A stretch of DNA of 64,000 bases from Gemmata sp051859125 (GTDB lineage Bacteria; Planctomycetota; Planctomycetia; Gemmatales; Gemmataceae). This document shows, one piece after another, positions 15,894-23,477 of this stretch (position 1 is the first letter of the stretch; the number at the start of each line of letters is the position of its first letter). The position numbers and the translations under genes are program-made. The DNA lies in the NCBI RefSeq assembly GCF_051859125.1, contig NZ_JBHYGG010000001.1, forward strand, positions 167,666-231,665, written 5' to 3'. The notes under the pieces were generated by a model. That model was not told the DNA's origin. It did no database searches and saw only the letters and a list, made by a program, of their open reading frames with translations.

Positions 15894-16838
15894 CTACAGA
15901 CCGTTTACGATCACGTCCCCGAGGTTTAGGAGCAGCACGCGGCGGCGCAGGACCGGGCGCGAGGCGTCGTAGACGGGCTGGCCCGGATCGACGTGCCCCT
16001 CGGCGGTGTAGATTGCCGGGTCGCGCTCGGCCGAGTCGGCGAGCGTGAACGAAAGCGTCAGCGGGCCGATGGCCAGTTGCCGGCGGAGCGCGAGCGAGCG
16101 GACGACGCGGGTCTCCTTCTCGACGACGAGTTCCGCCGAGTGGATCTGGCCCGGGAGCGGAGCGCCGCGGCGGGTGGCGCGCACGGCCTGCGTCGGGGCA
16201 CCGCGGTCGGGCGGCTCGGCCCACGCGAGGTCGAAGTCCTTGAGCACCTCGTCCAGGAGCGGGCCGACTTCGAGGCCGCGGACCTTGACCGCGTCGAGCA
16301 CGGCCGGCGGGAGCTCGGCGGGGGTGAACCGCGCCGCGGCGTCGCGGGTCGGAGCGATCCACACCCGCCCGTCCGCGTCGCGGCCCCACGCCCCGCGGCC
16401 GCCGAGCCCCGGGGTCACAGCGAACCGGTCCCCGCGGGTGCAAACGGTCACGGCCCGCCCGCTCTCGAGCAGCAGGCTCATCGGGGCGGGCAGGTTGGGC
16501 GGGAGTTGCACGGTCTGCGTGTAGGAGCGGTCCGCGTCGGGGCGGTACGCGGCCCGTGCAGACTCAACCACCTGGGCCGGTGTCGCCGCGGCGTCCCGGG
16601 ACGGGGTCAGCACGAACGCGGCGACGAGGAGGGCCGCTACCGTCGCGAACCCGGCGGCGACGCGAACCCACCGGCGGGTCGGTCGGGTGGCCGGTGCGGC
16701 GTCGGCGTGCAACTGACCCGCGAGGCGGTCCCACATGCGGCCCGCATCGACGCGCCCGGCCTCGGCGTCGAGTTGCGCGCGGACGAGCGCGTCGAGCCCG
16801 GGTTCCGGCGGCGGGAACGGGTCGTTTGGTGGGGTCAT
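15894..16838 (-). CDS. Anti-sigma factor-like membrane protein
   Basis: A 314-residue protein: a short cytoplasmic N-terminus (PGLDALVRAQLDAEAGRVDAGRMWDRL), one membrane helix at about 57-78 (VAAGFATVAALLVAAFVL) and an extracytoplasmic domain of some 230 residues with a LolA/RseB-like feel (TPAQVVESARAAYR, YTQTVQLPP, RVVRSLALRRQL). It has no zinc-binding HxxxCxxC motif. It follows the ECF sigma gene by 75 bases on the same strand, so by analogy with RpoE systems it should hold that sigma factor inactive and respond to an envelope signal. Family assignment rests mainly on topology and context. Confidence 0.65.
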   Translation of the reverse strand: MTPPNDPFPPPEPGLDALVRAQLDAEAGRVDAGRMWDRLAGQLHADAAPATRPTRRWVRVAAGFATVAALLVAAFVLTPSRDAAATPAQVVESARAAYRPDADRSYTQTVQLPPNLPAPMSLLLESGRAVTVCTRGDRFAVTPGLGGRGAWGRDADGRVWIAPTRDAAARFTPAELPPAVLDAVKVRGLEVGPLLDEVLKDFDLAWAEPPDRGAPTQAVRATRRGAPLPGQIHSAELVVEKETRVVRSLALRRQLAIGPLTLSFTLADSAERDPAIYTAEGHVDPGQPVYDASRPVLRRRVLLLNLGDVIVNGL

Positions 16839-16913
16839 GGGAGCGCCTTAAACAGCAGCGACCGCCGGCGAGGGGCGGAGGAACACCGGGACAACCCCGC
16901 GGGCTCCGACCCG

Positions 16914-17468
16914 TTACACGGATTCTTCCGCCCCGGCCTCACCCAGCACGGACCGCAGGTCGGCGGCGAGCTGCTTGCGGCCGCGGAACACCAGGACGCC
17001 CGCGTTGGTGGGGCTCACGCCCAGCGCCTCGGCGATGTCCTCCTTCGACATCCCGAGCGCCCGCAATTCGACCGCCGCCCGCTGCACCGGCGGGAGCTTC
17101 TGGAGCGCGTCGCGGACCCGCTGCTCGAGTTCGTGGTGCTGGGCGATCTGGTCGGGGCGCGGGACGGACGGGTCGGCCACATCGAACGAGCGGTCGTCGT
17201 CGCCGGTCGCGGACCCGAGCCCAACGAGTTCGCGCTCGCGGGTCGCCTGGTTGATGCATAGGTTCGAGATGGCGCGGAACAGCAGCTTCGCGCCGTCGCG
17301 TTCTAGGTCGTAGTCGCCGGCCCGGCGGAGGAGGCGGAACAGGCACTCCTGGACGACGTCCTCGGCCCGGTCCGGGTCGCGGGTGAGCGACCGCGCGTAG
17401 GCGACCGCCCGGGGTGCGACCGCCCGCACCCACACGCCGAGCCGCTCCCGTTGGTCGTCGCTGAGCAT
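16914..17468 (-). CDS. ECF-type RNA polymerase sigma factor
   Basis: A 184-residue protein with region 2 (YARSLTRDPDRAEDVVQECLFRLLRRAGDY) and region 4 (LQKLPPVQRAAVELRALGMSKEDIAEALGVSPTNAGVLVFRGRKQL), joined by a short linker. It would direct RNA polymerase to its own set of promoters. The ATG at 17468 is chosen because AGGACG lies 6 bases before it; an ATG at 17504 would add 12 residues. The next gene downstream is a single-pass membrane protein that probably acts as its anti-sigma factor. It is divergent from the PVC-type dehydrogenase gene. Confidence 0.93.
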   Translation of the reverse strand: MLSDDQRERLGVWVRAVAPRAVAYARSLTRDPDRAEDVVQECLFRLLRRAGDYDLERDGAKLLFRAISNLCINQATRERELVGLGSATGDDDRSFDVADPSVPRPDQIAQHHELEQRVRDALQKLPPVQRAAVELRALGMSKEDIAEALGVSPTNAGVLVFRGRKQLAADLRSVLGEAGAEESV

Positions 17469-17636
17469 GGCCCGTCCTGACGTGCGCCCCAACCGTTCCC
17501 ACATTCTAGGACGGTGTACCCTCGTGCCCGGCGAACGGTGTCGCACGGGTAGCGTCTGGCGGTCGCCGGAGCGTGCGGTATGATGACTACTCCCCCGACG
17601 GGCTCCCCCACCACCCGACCCTCTCCGAACACCGCC

Positions 17637-20600
17637 ATGCGCTTCAACCGCTTTGTCGCCCTCGCTGCGCTGTTATTCGCACTCACCGCGGCCGCGGCCG
17701 TCGAGCCCGCACCGGCCCCGCGCCCGGCCGACCTCCCCGAGCCGGTCACCGAACCAGCCCTGCCCGACGGCACCGACGCGGCCCGCAAGCAGATCCCGAC
17801 GTTCCGCGCCCCGGCCAGCGTGAAGGTCGAGTTGTTCGCCGCGGAGCCGATGCTCGCGAGCCCCGTCGCCATTGGGCTCGACGAGAGGAACCGCGTGTTC
17901 GTCGCCGAGGAGTACCGGTTCAACCAGGGCACCGAGGAGAACCGCTCCCGCGGGTTCCTCCTCGACGACGACCTCCAGGTGAACACCCTCGGCGACCGCC
18001 TCGCGATGTTCAAGAAGCACGCGAAGCAGTTCGACGGCGGGATGAAGTGGTTCAGCAAGCACGCCGACCAGATCCGGCTCCTCGAAGACACTAAGGGCAC
18101 GGGCGTCGCCGACAAGAGCACGGTGTTCGCCGGCGGGTTCAACGCCCCGCTCGACGGCCTCGCCGCCGGCGTGATGGCGACCAACGGCGAGGTGTACTTC
18201 ACCTGCATCCCGAACCTGTGGAAGCTCAAGGACACCGACGGCGACGGCCGGGCCGACACCCGCGAGGCGCTCCTGACGGGCTTCGGCGTGAACTGCGCGT
18301 TCCTCGGCCACGACCTGCACGGGCTCGCGTGGGGGCCGGACGGCAAGCTGTACTTCAGCGTCGGCGACCGCGGGTTCGACGTGACCAGCAAGGAGGGCAA
18401 GCAGTTCAGCGGGCCGCGGACCGGGGCGGTGTTCCGGTGCAACCCGGACGGCACCGAGTTCGAGGTCGTCCACCGCGGGCTGCGGAACCCGCAGGAGCTC
18501 GCGTTCGACCAGTACGGCAACCTGTTCGCCGACGACAACAACTGCGACAAGGGGGACCACGCCCGCCTCGTGTACGTCGTGGAGGGCGGCGACACCGGCT
18601 GGAACATGCCGTACCAGACGATCCCGAGCCCGTACGCGGCCGGCCCGTGGTTCGCCGAGCGGCTGTGGCACCTCCCGCACCCCGGTCAGCCGGCGTACAT
18701 CGTCCCGGCGGTCGGCAAGATCGGCACCGGGCCGAGCGGGTTCCTGTTCACCAGCGGCACCAGCCTCCCGGACCGGTACAAGAACAGCTTCATCATGTGC
18801 AACTACACCAGTGGCCCGGGTGCGGGGCTGGAGGCGTTCCGGGTGAAGCCGAAGGGGGCCGGGTTCGAGATCGAGGACTACCACGACTTCCTCAAGCCGA
18901 TCAAGGCGACGGACGCCGAGTTCGGCTACGACGGCAAGCTGTACGTCGCCGACTTCGTGAACCTCGACTGGGGCGGCAAGAGCCTCGGCGGCCGAATCTA
19001 CACCGCGTTCGACCCGGCCAAGCTCGAAGACCCGGTCGTGAAGGAAACGAAGAAGCTGTTCGCGGAGGGGTTCGGGAAGCTCGCGGGTGGGGAACTGCTG
19101 CGGTTGCTCGGCCACGCCGACCAGCGCGTGCGACTGCGGGCGCAGTTCACTCTCGTGGACCGAGCCGCTGAGCGGGAAAAGGCGACCGAGGTAGTTCCGT
19201 CGCTGGCGGGAGCCGCGACCAAGAACGACAGCCAACTCGCCCGCATCCACGCACTCTGGGCACTCGGACAGCTCGCCCGCAAGCACCCATCGGCGGTCGC
19301 CGCGGTCACCCCTCGGCTCACCGACACCGACGACGAGGTCCGCGCGCAAGCCGCGAAGCTCACCGGCGACACGGGCACCGTCGGGGCCGCGGCCGCGCTC
19401 GTCGAGCGGCTCACCGACTCCAGCGCCCGCGTGCGGTTCTTCGCGGCGCAGTCGCTCGGCAAGCTGAAGTACAAGCCGGCCGTCGGCCCCCTGTTCGACG
19501 CGCTCAAGGCGAACAAGGACGAAGACCCGTTCCTGCGGCACGCCTGCGTCGCGGCACTGGCCCGGATCGGCGACGCCGACGCGGTCGCGGCCCGCACGAC
19601 CGACGCGAGCCCCGCGGTGCGCATGGCCGTCGTTCTGGTGCAGCGGCGGCTCAGCGACCGGCGGCTCGCCGCGTTCCTCGACGACGCCGACCCGCTCGTC
19701 CGCACCGAGGCCGCACGCGCGATCCACGACCTCCCGCTCGACGACCTGCTCCCGCAACTCGCGGCGCAGCTCGCGAAGCTCGTCGCGTCGCCGATCCCGG
19801 ACTCGGACCCGCTCGCCCGCCGGGCGATCAATGCGAACTACCGGCTCGGCGGGGCCGACAACGCCAGGGCGGTTCTCGCGGCCGTGACCAGTCCGGTCCT
19901 CTCGACCGCGGTGCGGTCCGAGGCGCTCGGCGCACTGCGGGACTGGTCGAACCCGCCGCCGCGGGACCGCGTCACCGGCTTCTGGCGCACCGAGAAGCCC
20001 CGCGAGCCGCTCGTCGTCCGCGGTGTAGTCGAGGACGGACTCGAAACGCTCCTCTCGGGCACGACCGGCAAGCTCCAGACCGATGCCGTAGGGCTGATAG
20101 TGGCGGTCGGCGCGAGGGCCGACGAGGCGCGGTTCGTCGCGCTCGCCGACGACGCGAAGGCCGACCCGAACCTGCGGGTCGCGGCAATGCGGTTCCTCGC
20201 GGGCCGGAAGTCGAAGCAGGCCGAGACGGTTCTGACGGCGGCGCTCAAGAGCACGTCGCCGCTGGTCCGCGCCGAGGCCCGCGACCTGATCGCGAAGGCC
20301 GACCCGGCCCGCGGCGTTCCGCTGCTCGACGAGGTGCTCGCCGACGACAAGGCCGCGCCCCGCGAGCGGCAGCGGGCCATCGCAGCGGTCGCCGCGACGA
20401 AGTCCCCCGCCGCCGGACGGGTCCTCGACGCGTGGACGTACCGCCTCGCCGCCGGCGAGGTGCCGGTCGACCTCCAGGTGGACGTGCTCGAAGCGCTCAA
20501 GGCGGCGCCCTCCCCCGTTCGCGACCGGCTGCGGCTGAAGTTCGAGGACGCGCTGCCCAAGGACCCCGTTGGCAAGTTCCAGGTGAGCCTCACCGGCGGC

Positions 20601-21020
20601 GACGCCGACGCGGGCCGGGAGGTGTTCTTCAACCACACCGCGGCGCAGTGCGTGCGGTGCCACACCGTGAAGGGCATCGGCGGCACCGCCGGCCCGGACC
20701 TGTCGCAGGTCGTCACCCGCAACCCGACCAAGACCCGCGAGCACGTTCTAGAATCGCTCGTCCTGCCCAGCGCGAAGATCGCCGCCGGGTTCGGCACGGT
20801 CACGCTCACGCTCGTGGACGGCCGCGTCCTCGGCGGCACGCTCGTCTCCGAGGACAAGGGCGTGCTGGTCGTGCAGACCCCCGACGCCAAGAAGCACACC
20901 GTGCCGGCCGACGAGATCGAGCGGCGCTCGGCGGCACTGTCCCCGATGCCCGCGGTCGACCGCACGCTCACGCCGCGCGAGATGCGCGACCTGATCGAGT
21001 ACCTGATGACGCTGAAGTGA
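17637..21020 (+). CDS. PVC-type haem-binding dehydrogenase with HEAT repeats and terminal cytochrome c
   Basis: A 1127-residue exported protein. A signal peptide (VALAALLFALTAAAA) is followed by a six-bladed beta-propeller of the glucose/sorbosone dehydrogenase type (about 45-460; RVFVAEEYR, HGLAWGPDGKLYFSVGDRGFD, RNPQELAFDQYGNLFADDN), then HEAT-like helical repeats (about 480-960) and a C-terminal haem domain with C1005-VRC-H1009 and GTAGPDLSQV. It probably oxidises a sugar or alcohol in the periplasm and passes electrons to the haem. ATG 17637 is preferred over 17580, which would put 19 residues ahead of the leader. Two small secreted proteins follow with short gaps. Confidence 0.93.
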   Translation: MRFNRFVALAALLFALTAAAAVEPAPAPRPADLPEPVTEPALPDGTDAARKQIPTFRAPASVKVELFAAEPMLASPVAIGLDERNRVFVAEEYRFNQGTEENRSRGFLLDDDLQVNTLGDRLAMFKKHAKQFDGGMKWFSKHADQIRLLEDTKGTGVADKSTVFAGGFNAPLDGLAAGVMATNGEVYFTCIPNLWKLKDTDGDGRADTREALLTGFGVNCAFLGHDLHGLAWGPDGKLYFSVGDRGFDVTSKEGKQFSGPRTGAVFRCNPDGTEFEVVHRGLRNPQELAFDQYGNLFADDNNCDKGDHARLVYVVEGGDTGWNMPYQTIPSPYAAGPWFAERLWHLPHPGQPAYIVPAVGKIGTGPSGFLFTSGTSLPDRYKNSFIMCNYTSGPGAGLEAFRVKPKGAGFEIEDYHDFLKPIKATDAEFGYDGKLYVADFVNLDWGGKSLGGRIYTAFDPAKLEDPVVKETKKLFAEGFGKLAGGELLRLLGHADQRVRLRAQFTLVDRAAEREKATEVVPSLAGAATKNDSQLARIHALWALGQLARKHPSAVAAVTPRLTDTDDEVRAQAAKLTGDTGTVGAAAALVERLTDSSARVRFFAAQSLGKLKYKPAVGPLFDALKANKDEDPFLRHACVAALARIGDADAVAARTTDASPAVRMAVVLVQRRLSDRRLAAFLDDADPLVRTEAARAIHDLPLDDLLPQLAAQLAKLVASPIPDSDPLARRAINANYRLGGADNARAVLAAVTSPVLSTAVRSEALGALRDWSNPPPRDRVTGFWRTEKPREPLVVRGVVEDGLETLLSGTTGKLQTDAVGLIVAVGARADEARFVALADDAKADPNLRVAAMRFLAGRKSKQAETVLTAALKSTSPLVRAEARDLIAKADPARGVPLLDEVLADDKAAPRERQRAIAAVAATKSPAAGRVLDAWTYRLAAGEVPVDLQVDVLEALKAAPSPVRDRLRLKFEDALPKDPVGKFQVSLTGGDADAGREVFFNHTAAQCVRCHTVKGIGGTAGPDLSQVVTRNPTKTREHVLESLVLPSAKIAAGFGTVTLTLVDGRVLGGTLVSEDKGVLVVQTPDAKKHTVPADEIERRSAALSPMPAVDRTLTPREMRDLIEYLMTLK

Positions 21021-21057
21021 CCGACCCGACACTCACCCCCTAATCGAAGAGGCACCC

Positions 21058-21411
21058 GTGCGAATCGCTGCTACACTCGGCCTCCTGGCCCTACTCGGAA
21101 CCGCGGCCGCCGCGGACGACAAGATTGACCTGAAAAAGATCGTCGGCAAATGGGAGCACCAGGAAAAGAGCCCTGGCGGTGCGGTTTGGGTGACCGAGTT
21201 CACCGACAAGGGGAAGCTCGTGGTCCACGTGAGTCCCACGACCAAACTCGACGGCACCTACAAGATCCTTGAAGGCGGGAAGGTCGAGACGAAGTTGTCG
21301 CTCGAAAGCGCGGTGGAGCAGCTGACGTGGAGCGTCAAGAAACTCACCGACGACGAGTTGGTTCTGGAGAGCGACCTGGTCAAGCCGAGATCGTACAAGC
21401 GGAAGAAGTGA
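21058..21411 (+). CDS. Short secreted lipocalin-like protein (Gemmata paralogous family)
   Basis: A 117-residue protein with a GTG start preceded by AAGAGG and a signal peptide (RIAATLGLLALLGTAAAA). The mature part (KIVGKWEHQ, EFTDKGKLVVHV, LDGTYKILEGGKVETKL, KKLTDDELVL) has the beta-strand rhythm of small lipocalin-like proteins that occur as large paralogous sets in Gemmata, described under TIGR03066. Function is unknown. It lies 37 bases after the haem dehydrogenase and 27 bases before the next small gene, suggesting one operon. Confidence 0.75.
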   Translation: MRIAATLGLLALLGTAAAADDKIDLKKIVGKWEHQEKSPGGAVWVTEFTDKGKLVVHVSPTTKLDGTYKILEGGKVETKLSLESAVEQLTWSVKKLTDDELVLESDLVKPRSYKRKK

Positions 21412-21438
21412 AGCACCTTTAGCACCCGGAGATGTCCC

Positions 21439-21873
21439 ATGCGGACGCTGACACAGTTTGCTTTGGCGGTCGCGCTGCTGACCGCCGCGGCCCCGGCTCG
21501 GGCCGAGGACGCCACCAAGGACGTCGAGAAGGCCATCGCCGCGCTCAACGACGCCTTCAAGGCCGGCGACGGCGCGCTGGTCAAGGCGCTGGAGACCGAC
21601 GACCACCTGTCGGTCACCACCTGGGGCGGCACGCAGACCCGTGACGAATCGATCAAGACGCTCCCCGACCTCAAGCTGACCGCGTACACGCCCGCGAAGT
21701 TGAAGATCACCGTCCTCGGGCCGGACGCGGCGCTAGTCACCTACGCACTGGAGTTGAAGGGCACCTTCAAGGGCAAGGACGTGCCGGCCAAGAACTTCGC
21801 ATCGGCCGTGTGGGTGCGGAAGGGCGGCAAGTGGCTGGAGGCGTACTACCAGGAGACGCCAGTCGAGAAGTGA
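21439..21873 (+). CDS. Secreted NTF2-like protein (DUF4440/SnoaL-like)
   Basis: A 144-residue protein with signal peptide (FALAVALLTAAAPARA) and a cone-shaped NTF2-like fold pattern: an N-terminal helix VEKAIAALNDAFKAGDGALVKALETDDHLSV, then strands with LKITVLGPDAALVTYALELKG and a final ASAVWVRKGGKWLEAYYQETPV, the usual ending of DUF4440 proteins. The family includes small-molecule binders and enzymes; no catalytic residues are evident. It is the last gene before a strong hairpin at 21922-21968. Confidence 0.8.
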   Translation: MRTLTQFALAVALLTAAAPARAEDATKDVEKAIAALNDAFKAGDGALVKALETDDHLSVTTWGGTQTRDESIKTLPDLKLTAYTPAKLKITVLGPDAALVTYALELKGTFKGKDVPAKNFASAVWVRKGGKWLEAYYQETPVEK

Positions 21874-21921
21874 ACGGGTTTCGGGAACCCGCTCGATGCC
21901 AGTTTCGTCGCAAGGACAGAA

Positions 21922-21968
21922 CGTTACACCCGCACCGGAGCGCCGCCCGTTCTGGTGCGGGTGTAACG
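21922..21968 (+). terminator. Strong hairpin, probable terminator
   Basis: Arms CGTTACACCCGCACC (21922-21936) and its exact reverse complement (21954-21968) enclose a 17-base loop, 48 bases after the stop of the NTF2-like gene and about 100 bases before the DUF1552 gene. There is no T-run. Its position at the end of a run of small genes supports transcription termination or mRNA 3-prime protection. Confidence 0.6.
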
Positions 21969-22073
21969 CCGCCAGAAATGTTGTTGACCACTGACACCGC
22001 CCGTGAGACAGTTCTAACTGACCCGCCTGCGGCCGACCGCCCCTGCCCCTGCTCCCAACACCCCGTCGCCACC

Positions 22074-23330
22074 ATGACGCCCGCACTCCTGCCGACGCCC
22101 CGCGCGCTGTCCCGCCGCACGTTCCTCCGCGGCACCGGGGTCGCGATGGCGCTGCCGCTGCTCGACGCGATGCGGCCGGCGTTCGCCGCTGACAAGGTCG
22201 AGCCCCCGCGGCGCATGATCGGCATCGAAACGAACATGGGCATCCTGCCGCAGTTCTTCTTCCCCGAGAAGGCCGGCAGGGACTACGTCGCGACGCCGTA
22301 CCTGGAGCGGCTCGCCGCGTTCCGCGACCATTTCACCGTGTTCTCGGGCGTGAGCCACCCGGGCGTCACCGGCGGCCACGCGGCCGAGAAGTGCTTCCTC
22401 ACCGGCACCCCGCACCCCGAGCGCGGCGGGTTCCGCAACTGGGTGTCGGTCGACCAGCTCGCGGCCGAACACCTCGGGCCGAAGACCCGCTACCCGTCGC
22501 TCGTCCTCGGCTGCGGGAACGAGGGGCAGACGCTCAGCTACACCCGCAGCGGCGCACCGATCCCGATCGAGCGGAGCCCGCGGAAGCTGTTCGAGAAGCT
22601 GTTCGTTCAGGGCAAGCCGTCCGAGGTGGCCGCGCAGGTCGAGGCGCTCCGCCAGGGCCGCAGCACGCTCGACTTCGTCGGCGACCAGGCCCGGCGGCTC
22701 AACGGCTCGCTGACCCCGGCCGACAAGCAGCGGCTCGACCAGTACTTCAGCTCGGTCCGCGACCTGGAGCAGCGGCTCGCCGCGTCCGAGGCGTGGGAAC
22801 ACAAGGACAAGCCGAAGGTGTCGGCCAAGCCGCCCGAGGACGAGAAGGACGGCCGCGAGTTCGCCCGCCAGATGCAGATCATGTTCGACACGGTGCGGCT
22901 CGCCATCGAGACCGACTCGACGCGGCTCGTGACGATCTTCGTGGACACGACCGTGATCCACAACATCACGCACCACGGGAACCGGCCCGAGGTGCTCGCC
23001 GAGTTGAAGGCCAAGGAGCAGGGGCAGTTCGACTCACTCGCCGGGCTGCTCAAGTCGTTGTCGGGCGTCAAGGAACAGGACAACACGCTCCTCGATCGCA
23101 CGATGGTGCTGTACGGCACCTGCATGGGCAGCGCGAACTCGCACTCGAACAACAACCTGCCGGTGCTGCTCGCCGGGGGCGGGTTCAAGCACGGCCGGCA
23201 CCTCGCGTTCGACACGAACAACAACTACCCGCTCACGAACCTGTTCGTGTCGATGCTCCAGCGGCTCGGCATGGAGGTCCGCGAGTTCTCCACCGGCAAG
23301 GGGACGATGCGCGGCCTGGAGATGGTGTGA
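22074..23330 (+). CDS. DUF1552 domain-containing Tat-exported protein
   Basis: A 418-residue protein with a twin-arginine leader (LSRRTFLRGTGVAMALPLL) and the DUF1552 core: RRMIGIETNMGILPQFFFP, HFTVFSGVSHPGVTGGHA, SVDQLAAEHLG, then VDTTVIHNITHHG and MVLYGTCMGSANSHSNNNLPV. The family is related to DUF1501 and is nearly always encoded beside a DUF1592/DUF1588/DUF1585 cytochrome, as it is here. The role is unproven. ATG 22074 directly precedes the Tat signal; longer in-frame starts reach back through the hairpin and are unlikely. Confidence 0.92.
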   Translation: MTPALLPTPRALSRRTFLRGTGVAMALPLLDAMRPAFAADKVEPPRRMIGIETNMGILPQFFFPEKAGRDYVATPYLERLAAFRDHFTVFSGVSHPGVTGGHAAEKCFLTGTPHPERGGFRNWVSVDQLAAEHLGPKTRYPSLVLGCGNEGQTLSYTRSGAPIPIERSPRKLFEKLFVQGKPSEVAAQVEALRQGRSTLDFVGDQARRLNGSLTPADKQRLDQYFSSVRDLEQRLAASEAWEHKDKPKVSAKPPEDEKDGREFARQMQIMFDTVRLAIETDSTRLVTIFVDTTVIHNITHHGNRPEVLAELKAKEQGQFDSLAGLLKSLSGVKEQDNTLLDRTMVLYGTCMGSANSHSNNNLPVLLAGGGFKHGRHLAFDTNNNYPLTNLFVSMLQRLGMEVREFSTGKGTMRGLEMV

Positions 23331-23342
23331 GGGGGGGACACA

Positions 23343-23460
23343 GACCCAGAGTTCGCACCCTGGGCTACGCACTGTCGTCCCTCCGGGACTCCAGGACCTG
23401 GACGGTTTTTAGCCCCCGAAGGGGGCGTACGTCTGTAGCCCAGGGTGTGAACCCTGGGTC
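23343..23460. repeat. Intergenic inverted repeat, 26-bp arms
   Basis: The arms 23343-23368 and 23435-23460 are reverse complements with 2 mismatches in 26 (core CACCCTGGGCTAC). The 66-base interior holds a second small hairpin (GCCCCCGAAGGGGGC). It fills nearly all the gap between the DUF1552 and DUF1592 genes, so it would be transcribed as a large stem if the two are one operon. Confidence 0.85.
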
Positions 23461-23477
23461 AGTCCAGAAGAACACAC

